Source: Vandiemenella viatica
Lineage: Eukaryota; Arthropoda; Insecta; Orthoptera; Morabidae
Assembly (NCBI GenBank): GCA_031002005.1
Contig: JARYHS010009186.1
Span: forward strand, 253,237,199-253,301,198
DNA length: 64,000 nucleotides
Direction of reading: 5' to 3'
The notes under the pieces are model-generated. The model was not told the origin of the DNA. It saw only the letters and a program-made list of their open reading frames with translations, and did no database searches. Positions 20,441 to 29,639 of the stretch are shown piece after piece; the stretch's first letter is position 1; each line of letters opens with the position of its first letter. Made by a program: the position numbers and the translations under genes.

Positions 20441-20995
20441 TTAATTTAATTGTGATGGAGCGCATGCTCCTGCGGCAATTTTCCTATACACCCATTTTCC
20501 TATTTCCTGTACACACCTACTTTTGCACTCTAAATAGCCTATTTCAATCTTAAATTCTTTCAAAATTTTTGGTAAATTATTCCTTATTTCTCTTCGTAAC
20601 TTATTCCAATCCATGATGCCCTTACCTACGAAAAAAAATCTTCTCACGCTCTTGTACCTGACATCAAGTGCGAGCTTGTGGTCATGGTCACGTTTTCCCT
20701 TCCATGCATTACTCCTACTTCTTCCTCCAGTATCTTTCCACGTCTCATCACAAATATACGCCTTATACACTTTCATGACTCTCTTCACCCTCCTCCTATC
20801 TTCCAGTGAATGACGTTCCAGCTCCTTTACCGTATCAGTTACTAATTGTGATTTGCGGTAATTTCCAGAGGCAAATCTAGCAGCCCTTCATTGCCCCCCC
20901 CCCTCCACCCCTCTTCCAATTCCTGTATTTGATATCCAAATTGTGGGTCGCATAGTACATCACCGTGTTCTATCAATGGTCTTGTTGATAAAATG
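20441..20995 (-). pseudogene. LINE reverse-transcriptase C-terminus (LINE family 2)
   Basis: Minus-strand pieces in order: PLIEHGDVLCDPQ (compare LxYGxxVWDP), then RAARFASGNYRK, LERHSLEDRRRVKRVMKVYK and the open frame 20441-20788 ending in KWVYRKIAAGACAPSQLN. This is the thumb and C-terminal part of a non-LTR reverse transcriptase, the region after the catalytic FADD/YADD motif. It closely parallels 57900-58600. A C run at 20896-20904 and a frameshift interrupt the 5' part. The 3' end has a GAGCATGCGCTC hairpin. Inactive 5'-truncated copy. Confidence 0.82.
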
Positions 20996-21168
20996 AGGTC
21001 AGGAGTTTACAAGTGGCGTGCAGTGAATCAGTGTGTAAATACATCAATTAAAACACCAAACAAATTGTTTATTTACGTTCCAAACAAGCAAAAAAAAAGT
21101 GTTAAAAGTATCTAAAATTTGTACTACTGGACCCAGCTTATTGATCTGCAAAATCTTTAATGTATTTT

Positions 21169-21403
21169 CGGAAGATCAGGGCCGGCGCTAGGGGGATGTG
21201 GGAGGGGGGGGGGGAACGGGTCAAATGTGCCGTGGCTTGCACGCCTGATGGGGGGCCCGATCACCGGCTGTAGGGGTACCCCACTAAACAAGTTGTAGAA
21301 CTTGTTTTTTTTAAAAAAAAAAAAAAAAAAGTCGCCCATTTGGTCTGAGGGAAAGAATGCTTACCCCGGGTCCCAAAATCCTAGCACCGGCCCTGCGGAA
21401 GAT
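21169..21403. mobile_element. hAT-type MITE with 8-bp duplication
   Basis: Termini CAGGGCCGGCGCTAGG (from 21177) and inverted CAGGGCCGGTGCTAGG (to 21395), flanked by identical CGGAAGAT at 21169-21176 and 21396-21403. An 8-bp duplication and CAGGG-type ends are hAT hallmarks. The 219-bp inside has a G run and a T/A run and no coding capacity. A truncated relative is at 60600-60750. Confidence 0.95.
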
Positions 21404-21949
21404 CGCTTTGAAGTAAGTTTTTACTTAATATTTTATCGTGTTCAACAAACTGTGCAACTTAATATTTATTCTGGATAAATTTAAATGTCTATTGATAAAT
21501 GAATAATCGCTTTCGAAGTTGAGTATCGTTTTCGTATACAAACACAACGTCTTTATAACGTGTTTATATTAGCCAGACATCATCTACGTGATCTGATACG
21601 TGGTTTAAATGAACACAAGTACATAATTCATCTAGAAAATCAGTAATTCTTTCCAACATATGTTCGGAATTTTAGTAACGACATTGCAGTTACGAGTGCA
21701 CTGTTCATCATTAACAATGTCTGCGATTTATTTAGTATTTTATATTCGCTATTTTGATATGTTTAGCTATTCTTTCATCATAAAAATTAATATACCATCT
21801 CATCTGAATATTGGTATATTGTCACGACGAAATCTTACATGTTACTCTGTCATTGTCAATTGATGTGTCAAGCACCCTATCGATATACACTTTTCAGAAA
21901 CTCAATTCTCATGGTCATTACAAATAATAATAAAAGGTAAGCTTCGTCA

Positions 21950-22090
21950 ACGCCTTATCGTTACATTGTGTCGTCATATTTGCAAAGTTGTGACGTCACG
22001 TCTTTGGTGGTTTGACAGCCGTCAGGGTTGTTTTCACTCCCTGTCCATAGCTGTTGCTTTATAGCAGAGTAACAAGTTAGGTTATTCAAA
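21950..22090 (+). repeat. Dispersed repeat with TGACGTCA (family Q)
   Basis: TGTGACGTCACGTCTTTGG, TTTGACAGCCGTCAGGGTTG and CTGTCCATAGCTGTTGC resemble, in order, 26965-27060 and, inverted, 36420-36490. Too short and diverged to define ends. Confidence 0.5.
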
Positions 22091-22109
22091 TTGCAATTCA
22101 ACCATAATA

Positions 22110-22314
22110 AAATAATGTATTTCGGCTAAATATGCACTTTCCCGTCATTTGTAAACTTTATTATTTTTTTTTTTTTTTAAATAAAAGATTTACAATCCAA
22201 CAATATTTGCAAAACCTCACGTGAGATTTCCGTAGACCCCCCCCCCCCCCCCTTGGTGAGATTTCGCCGGATCCCACCCCCCTATTTCACCTCACGTAAT
22301 TTGTGGACGCCCCC
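22110..22314. mobile_element. G/C-tract MITE family G, copy 3 (half)
   Basis: Right half only: CCCGTCATTTGTAAACTTTA, CACGTGAGATTTCCGTAGAC, C run, then TTTCACCTCACGTAATTTG and TGGACGCCCC at the end. Confidence 0.82.
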
Positions 22315-22337
22315 TTTGGAACATTCTGTTGAACCCC

Positions 22338-22614
22338 TTTTACTAGTGTTTTTTTATATATATATATACTGCTTTACATCTCTCAACAGCGAGGTCTTTA
22401 GAGACGGGAAAGGATGGGAGGCAAGGATGGGGGCAAGGAATGGGAAGGAATTCGGCCATGGCCTTATTGAAGGAAGCATCCCGGCATTCGCGTGATTTGG
22501 GAAACCATGGAAAACCCAAATCTGGATGCCCGGACGGTGATTCGAACCGCCGTCCTCCCGAATGCGAGGCCTGAACGCTAACCGTTACAGCACTACGCTC
22601 GGTTTTTACTAGTG
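22338..22614 (-). repeat. SINE, tail form B, with target-site duplication
   Basis: TTTTACTAGTG at 22338-22348 and 22604-22614 flanks a full minus-strand SINE: head with A box and B box (CGGTTCGAATCACCG), body, and tail form B (TCTCTAAAGACCTCGCTGTT). A (TA)n and T run at 22350-22370 represent the tail. The 11-bp duplication is perfect. It landed just beyond the MITE at 22110-22314. Confidence 0.96.
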
Positions 22615-22690
22615 TAAATGGGTGAGCGCATCCTATGTTAGTTCTACAAGGACGTCCTATAAGTTGCACCGTCAATAAGACGCTTTACTT

Positions 22691-23011
22691 CAGATGCAAG
22701 TTACAAATAACTACGATGTAGTTAGCAAAGCGACTGTGGACAGAATCTCGTATAAAGAGAAAAGAATAATATCGGATACAATGAAATGGGTTGGAGAAAT
22801 AAAGAAAGACCTCAAATTAACAGGAATTGTTCCAGAAGATATCGAAAATAGAGACATATTTAAATCCAAAATTCACAAGTGGCAAGTTGACCGGGAGGAA
22901 AGATTAAAGAAAAGACCTAGAACAACATGGTCAGCTGAGGGAAAAGAAGCTCACAGCAAGCGTATGAAGAAAATATGGGCACAAAGGAAAGCGAACAAAC
23001 GTTTCTGAGTA
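22691..23011 (+). pseudogene. LINE ORF2 C-terminal tail (family 3)
   Basis: The open frame 22694-23008 reads MKWVGEIKKDLKLTGIVPED, then IENRDIFKSKIHKWQVDREE and ends TTWSAEGKEAHSKRMKKIWA-rich basic residues. The plan of W-x-x-(E/D)-(V/I)-x-x-D-L, ITxxxIxDR and a final RTxWxxExxxAHSxRMKxxWxxRK is the C-terminal tail of LINE ORF2 proteins, past the reverse transcriptase. The endonuclease and reverse transcriptase are missing, so it is a 5'-truncated insertion. Family members on the minus strand are at 24275-25000 and 48118-48450. No frameshift inside the remaining part, so it may be fairly young. Confidence 0.75.
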
Positions 23012-23149
23012 CTTTGCGTAGTCCTAATGGGCTTATCCCCAAATAATAATAATATATTGCAATGTAAGCAAAACATCCGCTATACATTTGCAATAAATAT
23101 TGCGGATGTGAAAGCGGATTTACAATATCAGGCGAAAGTTCCGCACTTG

Positions 23150-23540
23150 CGGATACGGAGCTCCGTTACATCTTTAGCCCAGGAGCACATCGACAGAAAG
23201 GCGACAATGAACGGTGGTTACCTTTTACCAGCGCCCTTAACCGCCCGATTCATCGGGGACGAGCGGAAACTTTTGAGCGCTGCACACGAGGCGATTCGCT
23301 GCAGGTAATGAGGGTGGCTTGTTTGCGTACATTATCCACGCGGTGAAGAACGGATGCTAATGCTGTCAGCAGCCTGAGTCACCGACCACGGACACAATGC
23401 CGCGTGAAATATGGGCGGCGGCGGCGGGCCCAGGTGAGAGTTCACACCGCTAATGGAGCGCCTCGCAGCTTCCAGAACTGTCACCAGGCGCGCTGCGGTA
23501 CCAGCAGCATCCGTCACGCGTACTTGTTACCAGCTGGTGT
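23150..23540. promoter_or_regulatory. GC-rich unique island with splice-donor-like sites
   Basis: A unique GC-rich stretch with an open frame (23027-23308) that ends at CGCTGCAG/GTAATGAG, and a second donor-like GGGCCCAG/GTGAGAGT at 23430. A TTACATCTTTAG acceptor-like site precedes 23180. This allows either an exon or a regulatory island with GCTAATG sites. No protein family is recognisable. Confidence 0.3.
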
Positions 23541-23632
23541 TCGCTAATTCGTACGCACTTTTCTTCTTCTTAGATTATAAATCAAAATTCCGTCTGGGAC
23601 AACTGTTGATGTTACTGCTTTCTTTATTTCCA

Positions 23633-23668
23633 TGCGCGTTTCGCCCTTATGGTGTGGGGCATCGTCGG
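23633..23668 (-). ncRNA. Hammerhead-like motif (left arm, copy 1)
   Basis: Minus strand: C-CGACGA, U, GCCC stem, ten-nt loop, GGGC, GAAA, CGCG. Matches the hammerhead plan CUGANGA-helix II-GAAA-helix III, but the first box is C for U at the second position, so it is probably inactive. Confidence 0.4.
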
Positions 23669-24164
23669 TGGCTGTGAATTTGTTTTAAATGTTTCATTAC
23701 ATTTGACAAAAGCATTACAAATTATTATATACATATTTACATTGTACTTACAGCTAGGGTGATGATATTTACATGGCGGTCTGGAACAGAACTTTATTCT
23801 TTTTCACAAGTAGAAAACTGTTTTCCACTTATACATATTTCTGTCTGAACACTTGGCATTATATCCATCGAAATATTGACTGTAAGCTTCTTGTTGCATT
23901 TGTCTGCTGCATAACATCTCGTACGTGTTGTTTTGATGAAATGCAGTGCTACCAACTTTGTTTCATTTTTGTTTGTTATTGCATCTGTGTTGCTCTATTA
24001 AAACATGTATGTTATGTAGCAGACAAATGCAACAAGAAGCTTACAATCAATACAATGCCAAGTGTTTAATCAGAAATATGTGTAAGTGCAAAACAGTTTT
24101 CTACTTGTGAAAAAGAATAAGTGCTGTTCCAGACCGCCATGTAAATATCATCACCCTAGCTCCA

Positions 24165-24200
24165 CTGACGATGCCCCACACCATAAGGGCGAAACGCGTA
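24165..24200 (+). ncRNA. Hammerhead-like motif (right arm, copy 1)
   Basis: CUGACGA (24165-24171), one extra U, helix II GCCC/GGGC (24173-24176 with 24187-24190), GAAA (24191-24194), then C-GC-G-UA giving a tiny helix III and a UA cleavage-site position. The extra U before helix II is not in the canonical hammerhead, so identification is tentative. Confidence 0.45.
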
Positions 24201-24274
24201 TGGGAATAAAGTAAACAGTAACATCAACAGTTGTTTCCAGACGGAATTTTGATTTATAATCTAGTAACCAACAG

Positions 24275-25000
24275 CTGCGGAAGATGGCCTACAACCAGAT
24301 TTCTTCTTCTTCTTTCGTTTCGCCCTCTTTGGGATACGAAGAATCAGACATTTCTTTGCATGCTGTACCTTCCTTTGCGCCTAGTATTTCTTCATCCTCT
24401 CGGACCTCCTTTTTGTCTCCTTTTCGGAAATGATGGGGTTTCACTATATTTTAGATTTTTCTTGGAACCTTATCTTCTCATCTTTAAATCATATCTGCGC
24501 TGTTCTATCAAGTAATGACTTTTCCGTAATTTTTAATTCTCGTAGGTCTTTTCCAATTTCTGTGAACCAATTAGGTTTAGTTCTTAGTTACGTGGTTCCG
24601 GGAAAAATCAAAAATTTGTTTGGTTAGTCTACCAGAGTTCGTTCTGAGAAGATGTCCGTAGAAATTTAGTCTCCTTTTGCGCATAGTATCTGAGAGTTTT
24701 TCAATTTTATCAATTTTTTTTTTTTTGATAGTTTCATACTTGATGTACACTATTTTATTATCTTGAAATTTGTTCGTATGATTTTCTTAAAATTTTTCTT
24801 TCTTTTAATTCCAGTTGTTCTATCTGCCCTACGTGATTCATGGTCAGAGTTTCTGCCGCTGTTTTGTAATGCTTAATTTTGGACCCATTGGGCCAATTCT
24901 AGTTTATTTTTTCTGGATTCTATTGCCTTGTGCTCTGTTAGATTCCAACTAATCCATTCCCCCAGATATTTAAATTCATTCACGCACCATATAAACTATT
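24275..25000 (-). pseudogene. LINE ORF2 C-terminal part, decayed (family 3)
   Basis: Minus-strand fragments in order: HYKTAAETLTMNHV and LELKERKILRKSYE (the end of the reverse transcriptase), then MRKRRLNFYGHLLRTNSGRL-TKQIFDF, and a tail with IGKDLRELKITEKSLLDRTA ending in basic residues near 24300. The FYGHLxR and ITExxLxDR patterns match 48118-48450 and 22691-23011. Several stops and frameshifts are present and the tail is more diverged than at 22691. The 3' end abuts the fold-back element at 23572-24262. No active protein could come from it. Confidence 0.78.
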
Positions 25001-25139
25001 TCTAATTTTTGAAGTGAAAACTTCTATAGGCATTTTTCGGCTATGTTTGGACAGGGTTGACGACTGCGAATGATATGCGCGTTGGACGCTCTTTTAGTGA
25101 CTAAAATACAATGAGTTCGCGTCACCAACATGCTGTGAT

Positions 25140-25235
25140 AGCAGTTTACCTGTAGCTATAACTCAGGGGACTACAGTTTAACCAGGAATCAGAACCACGG
25201 AACGTCCGGGCGTAGCTAATATAATCAAATAGAAC
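25140..25235 (-). repeat. SINE family 3 fragment
   Basis: Minus strand: GACGTTCCGTGGTTCTGATT, CCTGGTTAAACTGTAGTCC. Matches the body at 8893-9040 and 60980-61085. Confidence 0.55.
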
Positions 25236-25310
25236 ACCAAAAGATTCCTGCTCACCAGGGGATTTCAACCCAGCGGCGGAGAGAGAAACTTTCGGAATTA
25301 AGCGTTTTAA

Positions 25311-25692
25311 GGGGGCGTCCATAAATTACGTGAGATTAAATAGGGGGGGGGTCCGGAGAAATCTCACCAAATCTCACCAAGGGGGGGAGGGAGGGTCAAC
25401 GGAAATCTCGGGTGAGGTTTTGTCATTTTTTGTTGGACTTGGACTGAAGAGCAAAAAAAAAAAAATAAAAAAAAGTCTACAAATGACGCGAAAGTCGATT
25501 TTAGGGGGTATTTCGGCGAAAAGTGGGGGTGTAAACGGCTCTAGAAGGGTGAGACCCAAAAGAAAGGGTCTCAAAAAGTTGCGAGGGTTATTTCTAGGGG
25601 GAGGGGGCAGATATCACGAAGTATCACCAGAAGGGGGGGGGGGAGTGGTCGGGAAATCCGGAAAAGCACCTCACATAATTAATGGATACCCC
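25311..25692. mobile_element. G/C-tract MITE family G, copy 4
   Basis: Left end GGGGGCGTCCATAAATTACG, right end inverted GGGGTATCCATTAATTATG. G runs at 25342-25350 and 25634-25643, ATCTCACCAA blocks and AAAAGTCTACAAATGACG in the middle, inverted relative to copies 1-3. The 131-codon frame across it is a by-product of G runs. Confidence 0.9.
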
Positions 25693-26013
25693 AGACAGCC
25701 TGTTTTTGAAGTACACGTGTGCTAAGTACTATCAAAATAGGATAAAAACTGTGGGTTTGTATGAAAAAAGTTGGCGGAAAATTAAGGTGAGGGGGAAACG
25801 AGAAGATGGTTTAGTTTTTGTAAATCAAACGTAAACAGAATTTTTCCGTTTGTTTTAAAGTATATGTATGCGAAGTTTCATCAAAATCGGATAAAAACGT
25901 GTGTTCCAAAAATCGTCAAATGCGCATGTAACACGCGCATCACGTCGTAACATGTCGGTGACGCGAAACCACAGATATATCCCCCCCTCCCTCCGACCTA
26001 CAGTCTGCCTATA

Positions 26014-26247
26014 TAGAAGTTTACTGAGGGTGGTGGCTGAACAGTCAACGCTCTGGCCTCGCATTCGGGAGGACGAGGGTTCGAATCCCCGTCCGGGCAT
26101 CCAGATTTGGGTTTTCCGTGGTTTTCCCAAATCACTCAAGCCGAATGCCGGGATGCTTCCTTCAAAAAGGCCATGGCAGAATTCCTTCCCGTTCCTTGTC
26201 CCATCCCTCCTCTAATGACCTTAGCCGTCGACGAGTCGTAAAGCAAT

Positions 26248-26298
<51 letters not shown>

Positions 26299-26306
26299 AG
26301 AAGTTT
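26014..26306 (+). repeat. SINE, tail form A, with target-site duplication
   Basis: TAGAAGTTT at 26014-26022 and 26298-26306 flanks a full SINE (B box GGTTCGAATCCCCG, body GCCGGGATGCTTCC, tail GTCGACGAGTCGTAAAG) ending in an A run of about 44. The long A tail implies a young copy. Confidence 0.95.
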
Positions 26307-26700
26307 CCACTTTACAAATCTGTCCTTGAGTGCTGATATAGAGGAAATAACTAGAATTTAGGTATCGTTCAGTTGGCGGTAGTAAGAAAAAGATAAATTC
26401 TTTTTCCGTTCCTAACCTGTTGGTTTGAAATTGTCGGAGGTGTTCCGATCCATGACTTGGCCGTGTGGCCTGCATTGTATTACAGCTCGAAGATTTTAAT
26501 CTTTATTGCGTGAGTTACATCGCAATTGCTAGGCAAATGCTAGTTCCTCGTGCAAAACCCATAAAAGCACCGACCTCGTCCTGATAAGCACGATATGTCC
26601 GCGTTGACTGTGCTTCGTGCTGCAGTTAACAACCCGACTAATGTTGTGGTCACTGCAGTATACAAACGTTGTTCAACCAGTACTAATTAAACGCCAGCTC

Positions 26701-26959
26701 GATTACCATACCGAGCGTGGTGGGTGAGCGGTTAACGCTCTGGCCTCGCATTCGGGAGGACGCCGGTTCGAATCCCCGTCCGGGCATCCAGATTTGGGTT
26801 TTCCATTGTTTCCCCAAATCACTCAAGACAAATGCCGGGATGCTTCCTTCAAAAGGCCATTCTCGAATTCCTTCCCGTTCCTTGCCCCCAATCCTATCCC
26901 GTCTCTAATGACCTCGACGTCGACGAGGCGTAAAGCCAAAAATAAAAAAAAAGATTACC
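26701..26959 (+). repeat. SINE, tail form A, with target-site duplication
   Basis: GATTACC at 26701-26707 and 26953-26959. Best-preserved head in the window: GAGCGTGGTGGGTGAGCGGT, CTCTGGCCTCGCATTCGGGA, B box CGGTTCGAATCCCCG, then complete body and tail CGACGTCGACGAGGCG. Confidence 0.96.
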
Positions 26960-26964
26960 TTGTC

Positions 26965-27460
26965 TGACACGCTCTGACGTCACGCTTGCGGCTGACAACG
27001 GGCAGAGATCTTTGCGCTCTATGGCCATAGATATTATAGCACTCTAAAGAGTTGGGTATATATTTACATTTGTGTAACGGTTAAATATGTTTCACAACAA
27101 GGAAAATTAAGCGTTTCGTTTAAATCCGGATATTATTTGTTAGATGCTTTTAATTTATTTCTATTCTATCGTTGTAGATATTTTCATTACATTCTCCGTC
27201 CATAGATGTAGCTATTTCAGCACGCAAGGAATGTATCTTGTGTTTTTGTATACTTCTTTTCCTTTACATTTTAATTTGAACTACAAGGTCAGCTTTATAT
27301 TTTACTAGAATTTACATGTTAATTATGAAGAATGTCATACAATAGAAATACTCGTACTTATGACAGCAAGATTATGAGTGCTATTTAACAACAATTCTAT
27401 TTAGTTACGCAATTGCAAACAAAAAAGAGCGTTCAACCAACAATTTTTGACGGGCTTTCT
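26965..27460 (+). repeat. Dispersed repeat family Q with TGACGTCA
   Basis: Starts TGTCTGACACGCTCTGACGT-CACGC (CRE palindrome 26975-26982), continues with a GACAACGGGCAGAGATCT block, and ends near TTTTTGACGGGCTTT. The first block matches the inverted right end of 36010-36490. Ends not certain; no coding capacity. Confidence 0.5.
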
Positions 27461-27465
27461 TTGCT

Positions 27466-27672
27466 TCTGGGTTTACACCTCGTCGATGTTGAGGAAAGGA
27501 CTAGGGGCAAGGACTGGGAAGGAGTTCGGCCATGGCCTTTTAAAGGAACCATCCTGGCATTCGCCTGGAGTGATCTGAGGAAACCATGTAAAACCCAAAT
27601 CTGGATGTCCGGGTTTAGAACCCGCGTCCTCCCGAATGCGAGGCCAGAGCGTTACCGCTCACACGCTAGATG
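27466..27672 (-). repeat. SINE, tail form A
   Basis: Minus-strand head with B box disturbed (CGGGTTCTAAACCC), CTCTGGCCTCGCATTCGGGA, GAATGCCAGGATGGTTCC, GGCCATGGCCGAACTCC and tail CAACATCGACGAGGTGTAA. Confidence 0.9.
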
Positions 27673-27739
27673 CAGATGTTCTCATTTTATTGTGTATCCA
27701 CAGGTGTAGGTAAGGTTGCATTCTTTCCCCTGTTCTATT

Positions 27740-27925
27740 CAATTGGCCATCCTGATCTGGGTTTTCCGTGGTTTCCCTAGATCGCTCCAGGCGAATGCTG
27801 GATGGTTCCTCACAATAGCCCATGGACGCCACCTGCCATATCCCTTCCAAACCATTACTTTTCCTGATAGGTGCAATGCACCCTCCGCCAAACACTTTTA
27901 GTGAATCGCGGAGTAATAGTAATAG
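27740..27925 (+). repeat. SINE with LINE-type 3' tail (tail form C)
   Basis: Main SINE body (GGCCATCCTGATCTGGGTTT, GGCGAATGCTGGATGGTTCC) joined to GGTGCAATGCACC, CCTCCGCCAAACACTTTTAG, TGAATCGCGGAGTAATAG, with three AATAGT-type repeats at the very end. See 9105-9290. Confidence 0.85.
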
Positions 27926-27959
27926 TAATGGGTATGTGCAAGAATCATAGGAAGCTGTG

Positions 27960-28304
27960 AGGGAACAAGTAGAGGCAATAATTTCCATTCACGGTCAGAA
28001 CATAGATATCCTGGGATTTGCAGATAACATTGCAGTTGATTCAGAAAACGAAACTGATTTGCGTGAAACACTTGCTAAATTGGAAGAGGTGCTCACTGAA
28101 TATTACAATCTGAAAGTAAATAAAAAATGACTACAGTATTAATTTGTGGTAGGGACGTTAAAAAACAAATGCAGTTAAAATTAGACGAACAATTAATTCC
28201 ACATGTTAAAGAATTCATGTACTAGGGACGTATAGTGACACAAGAAGGGAGATGCAGAAAAGATACTGTATAACAGGTAGAATGAACCAAGCTAAATATG
28301 TAAT
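27960..28304 (+). pseudogene. LINE reverse transcriptase, 5' part of a split copy
   Basis: Plus-strand frame: SIHGQNIDILGFADNIAVDS carries the catalytic (F/Y)-A-D-(D/N) motif with Asn in place of the second Asp. LRETLAKLEEVLTEYYNLKV and KKMTTVLICGR follow, then, after a stop, GRIVTQEGRCRKD. The order matches the palm of non-LTR reverse transcriptases. The second catalytic Asp is lost and stops are present, so this copy is dead. It is separated from its continuation at 28813-29470 by a fold-back insertion, with about 20 bp of LINE sequence duplicated on both sides. Confidence 0.85.
28285..28304. repeat. Left copy of the 20-bp duplication around the fold-back element
   Basis: AACCAAGCTAAATATGTAAT matches 28813-28832 at 17 of 20 positions. 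Both belong to the same point in the LINE reading frame (N-x-A-K), so this is a target-site duplication. Confidence 0.7.
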
Positions 28305-28401
28305 TATTGCAGGCCAATTTTCCACAGTTGCTTGTTAAATTAATAATTGTTCTTTAATAATTACGCCAATACAACTGTTGTTGGACATTATTTATTTCAC
28401 G

Positions 28402-28434
28402 GACGAGTTTCGCATCTCGTCGATGTATCTTCAG
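28402..28434 (-). ncRNA. Hammerhead-like motif (left arm, copy 2)
   Basis: Minus strand: CUGAAGA, UA, helix II CAUC/GAUG around loop GACGA, C, GAAA, C-UC-G, UC. Compared with the right arm, one helix II pair is A-U here and C-G there, so pairing is kept by a double change. Confidence 0.55.
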
Positions 28435-28719
28435 TGTACAATATTTTGTGTAATATGTAATATTTTGAACATAATGTTTCTTTTTGCATATAACGAAATT
28501 ATTCTTAAATATAGGATGCATAATATGGCTTATATTTACATATCTGTTTTGAATCATCAAACAGAACGTCTTGAATCGTACCGTATGTAAACAAGACGTT
28601 CTGCTTGATATTTAAAAACTGACACGTCATATTATGCATCCTATATTTAATAATAATTTCATTATTTGTAAAAAAACCAACTATGCTCAAATATTACATA
28701 TTACAGAAAACATTTTACG

Positions 28720-28752
28720 CTGAAGATACCTCGACGAGAGGCGAAACGCGTC
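28720..28752 (+). ncRNA. Hammerhead-like motif (right arm, copy 2)
   Basis: CUGAAGA (28720-28726), UA, helix II CCUC/GAGG (28729-28732 with 28738-28741) around GACGA, C, GAAA (28743-28746), C-GC-G, UC. Two nucleotides intervene between the first box and the paired part of helix II, unlike the canonical fold. Confidence 0.55.
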
Positions 28753-28812
28753 CGTGAAATAAATAATAACCAACAACAGTTGTATTGGCGTAATTATTAA
28801 ATAACAATTATT

Positions 28813-29470
28813 AACCATGCTAAACATATAATGAAGGAAGGAAACTTTTCACTTCAAACAACATCGACCTGTAAACGCGTAAGAATCTTCTAAAAATATA
28901 TGTCTGGAGCATAGCCATAAGGAAGTGAATCATGGACATTAGGGATGGCGGGAAGGAAACGACTGGAGCCATTTGAGGTCTGGTGTTACTGACGAATGGT
29001 GAAGATAAGCTGGATGCACTATGTCACTAATGATGTCGTATTCAGAAGAGTTTCTGAGGAACGAAGATTCTGGAAGGACTTACAGGAAAGAAGAGACAAC
29101 ACGATGGGACACGTTTTGCGTCACAAAGGTTTGCCTGCGGTCATTATTGAAGGAAAGATAGAAGTAACAAACCACAGACGAAGATTAAACTACCTGAACC
29201 AAATTATGAATGACATACTTACTTTCTGTGTCGGGAAAAAAAGGTTACCCATTTTCTCCGAAGAAAAAAGTCCGGTAATAGAAGGATTGGCCGCATAAAG
29301 CGTTGCCAAGCGTGCGCCCGATCAATAGAAATTAAGGACACTCTAGAAACGATCTTCGGGAAGGCTCCTTCTTTGCGCATGAATGACATGAAATGTAGCA
29401 GCTATGTAGAATTAAAAAAAGCATGCAGAGAAGCGGAATACGTGGAGAATTGCTACATACCAATCTTCGA
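28813..29470 (+). pseudogene. LINE reverse transcriptase, 3' part of a split copy
   Basis: Resumes the frame with HAKHIMKEGNFSLQTTSTC, then IYVWSIAI-GSESWTL, RKRLEPFEVWCY, KISWMHYVTNDVVFRRVSEE, MGHVLRHKGLP and RRRLNYLNQIMNDI. The order YGSESWTL, rLexFEvWCyRRm, KISWxxxVTNeeVxxRV, GHxLRH matches the thumb and C-terminal region of several insect LINEs. A small frame at 29373-29564 with SYVELKKACREAEY may be the last coding part. Stops and frameshifts make it inactive. Bases 28813-28832 are the right-hand target duplication. Confidence 0.83.
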
Positions 29471-29639
29471 GTTGATAACTGCAGGAAGGAAGGAAGATGT
29501 AGCTCTTATAATAAGTTCGAAGAAATTAATTTGCAGATCAGTACCTACAACCCGTCTATTCTGACGCTCCTAGAAGTTGGTTGTGAATCTTCTTCTTCTA
29601 CTCTTATAAAACGCTTATTTGGTCCCCGACGTTCTGTCA

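Larger units (their letters stand above)
23572..24262. mobile_element. Fold-back element with inverted hammerhead-like motifs, copy 1
   Basis: Left arm from 23572 (AGATTATAAATCAAAATTCC) and right arm ending 24262 are inverted copies over about 300 bp each. Shared blocks are ACATCAACAGTTG, CCACACCATAAGGGCGAAAC, TACATGGCGGTCTGGAACAG, and CAAATGCAACAAGAAGCTTA near the centre. A middle of under 100 bp separates the arms. Each arm holds a GACGA...GGGCGAAACGCG motif facing outwards, followed by AATAAA. No frame in it has a family signature. Confidence 0.9.
28340..28812. mobile_element. Fold-back element with inverted hammerhead-like motifs, copy 2
   Basis: Left end TTAATAATTGTTCTTTAATA and right end inverted TTAATAATTGTTATTTAATA; the arms continue through AATTACGCCAATACAACTGT-TGTTGG and the motif, over about 110 bp, and further matches occur inside. 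Each arm has an outward-facing CUGAAGA...GAAAC...GUC motif followed by CCGTGAAATAA. Inserted into a LINE with a duplicated target of about 20 bp. No coding capacity is visible. Confidence 0.9.

Noticed and set aside
23027..23308. 93-codon frame ending at a donor-like site
   Set aside because: Frame is open but without any family feature; kept only as part of the GC-rich island entry.
25330..25725. 131-codon plus-strand frame
   Set aside because: Runs across a G-tract MITE; Gly- and Lys-rich composition reflects the repeat, not a protein.
26708..26780. tRNA gene suggested by intact A and B boxes
   Set aside because: It is the head of a SINE: the body, tail, poly-A and target duplication follow.
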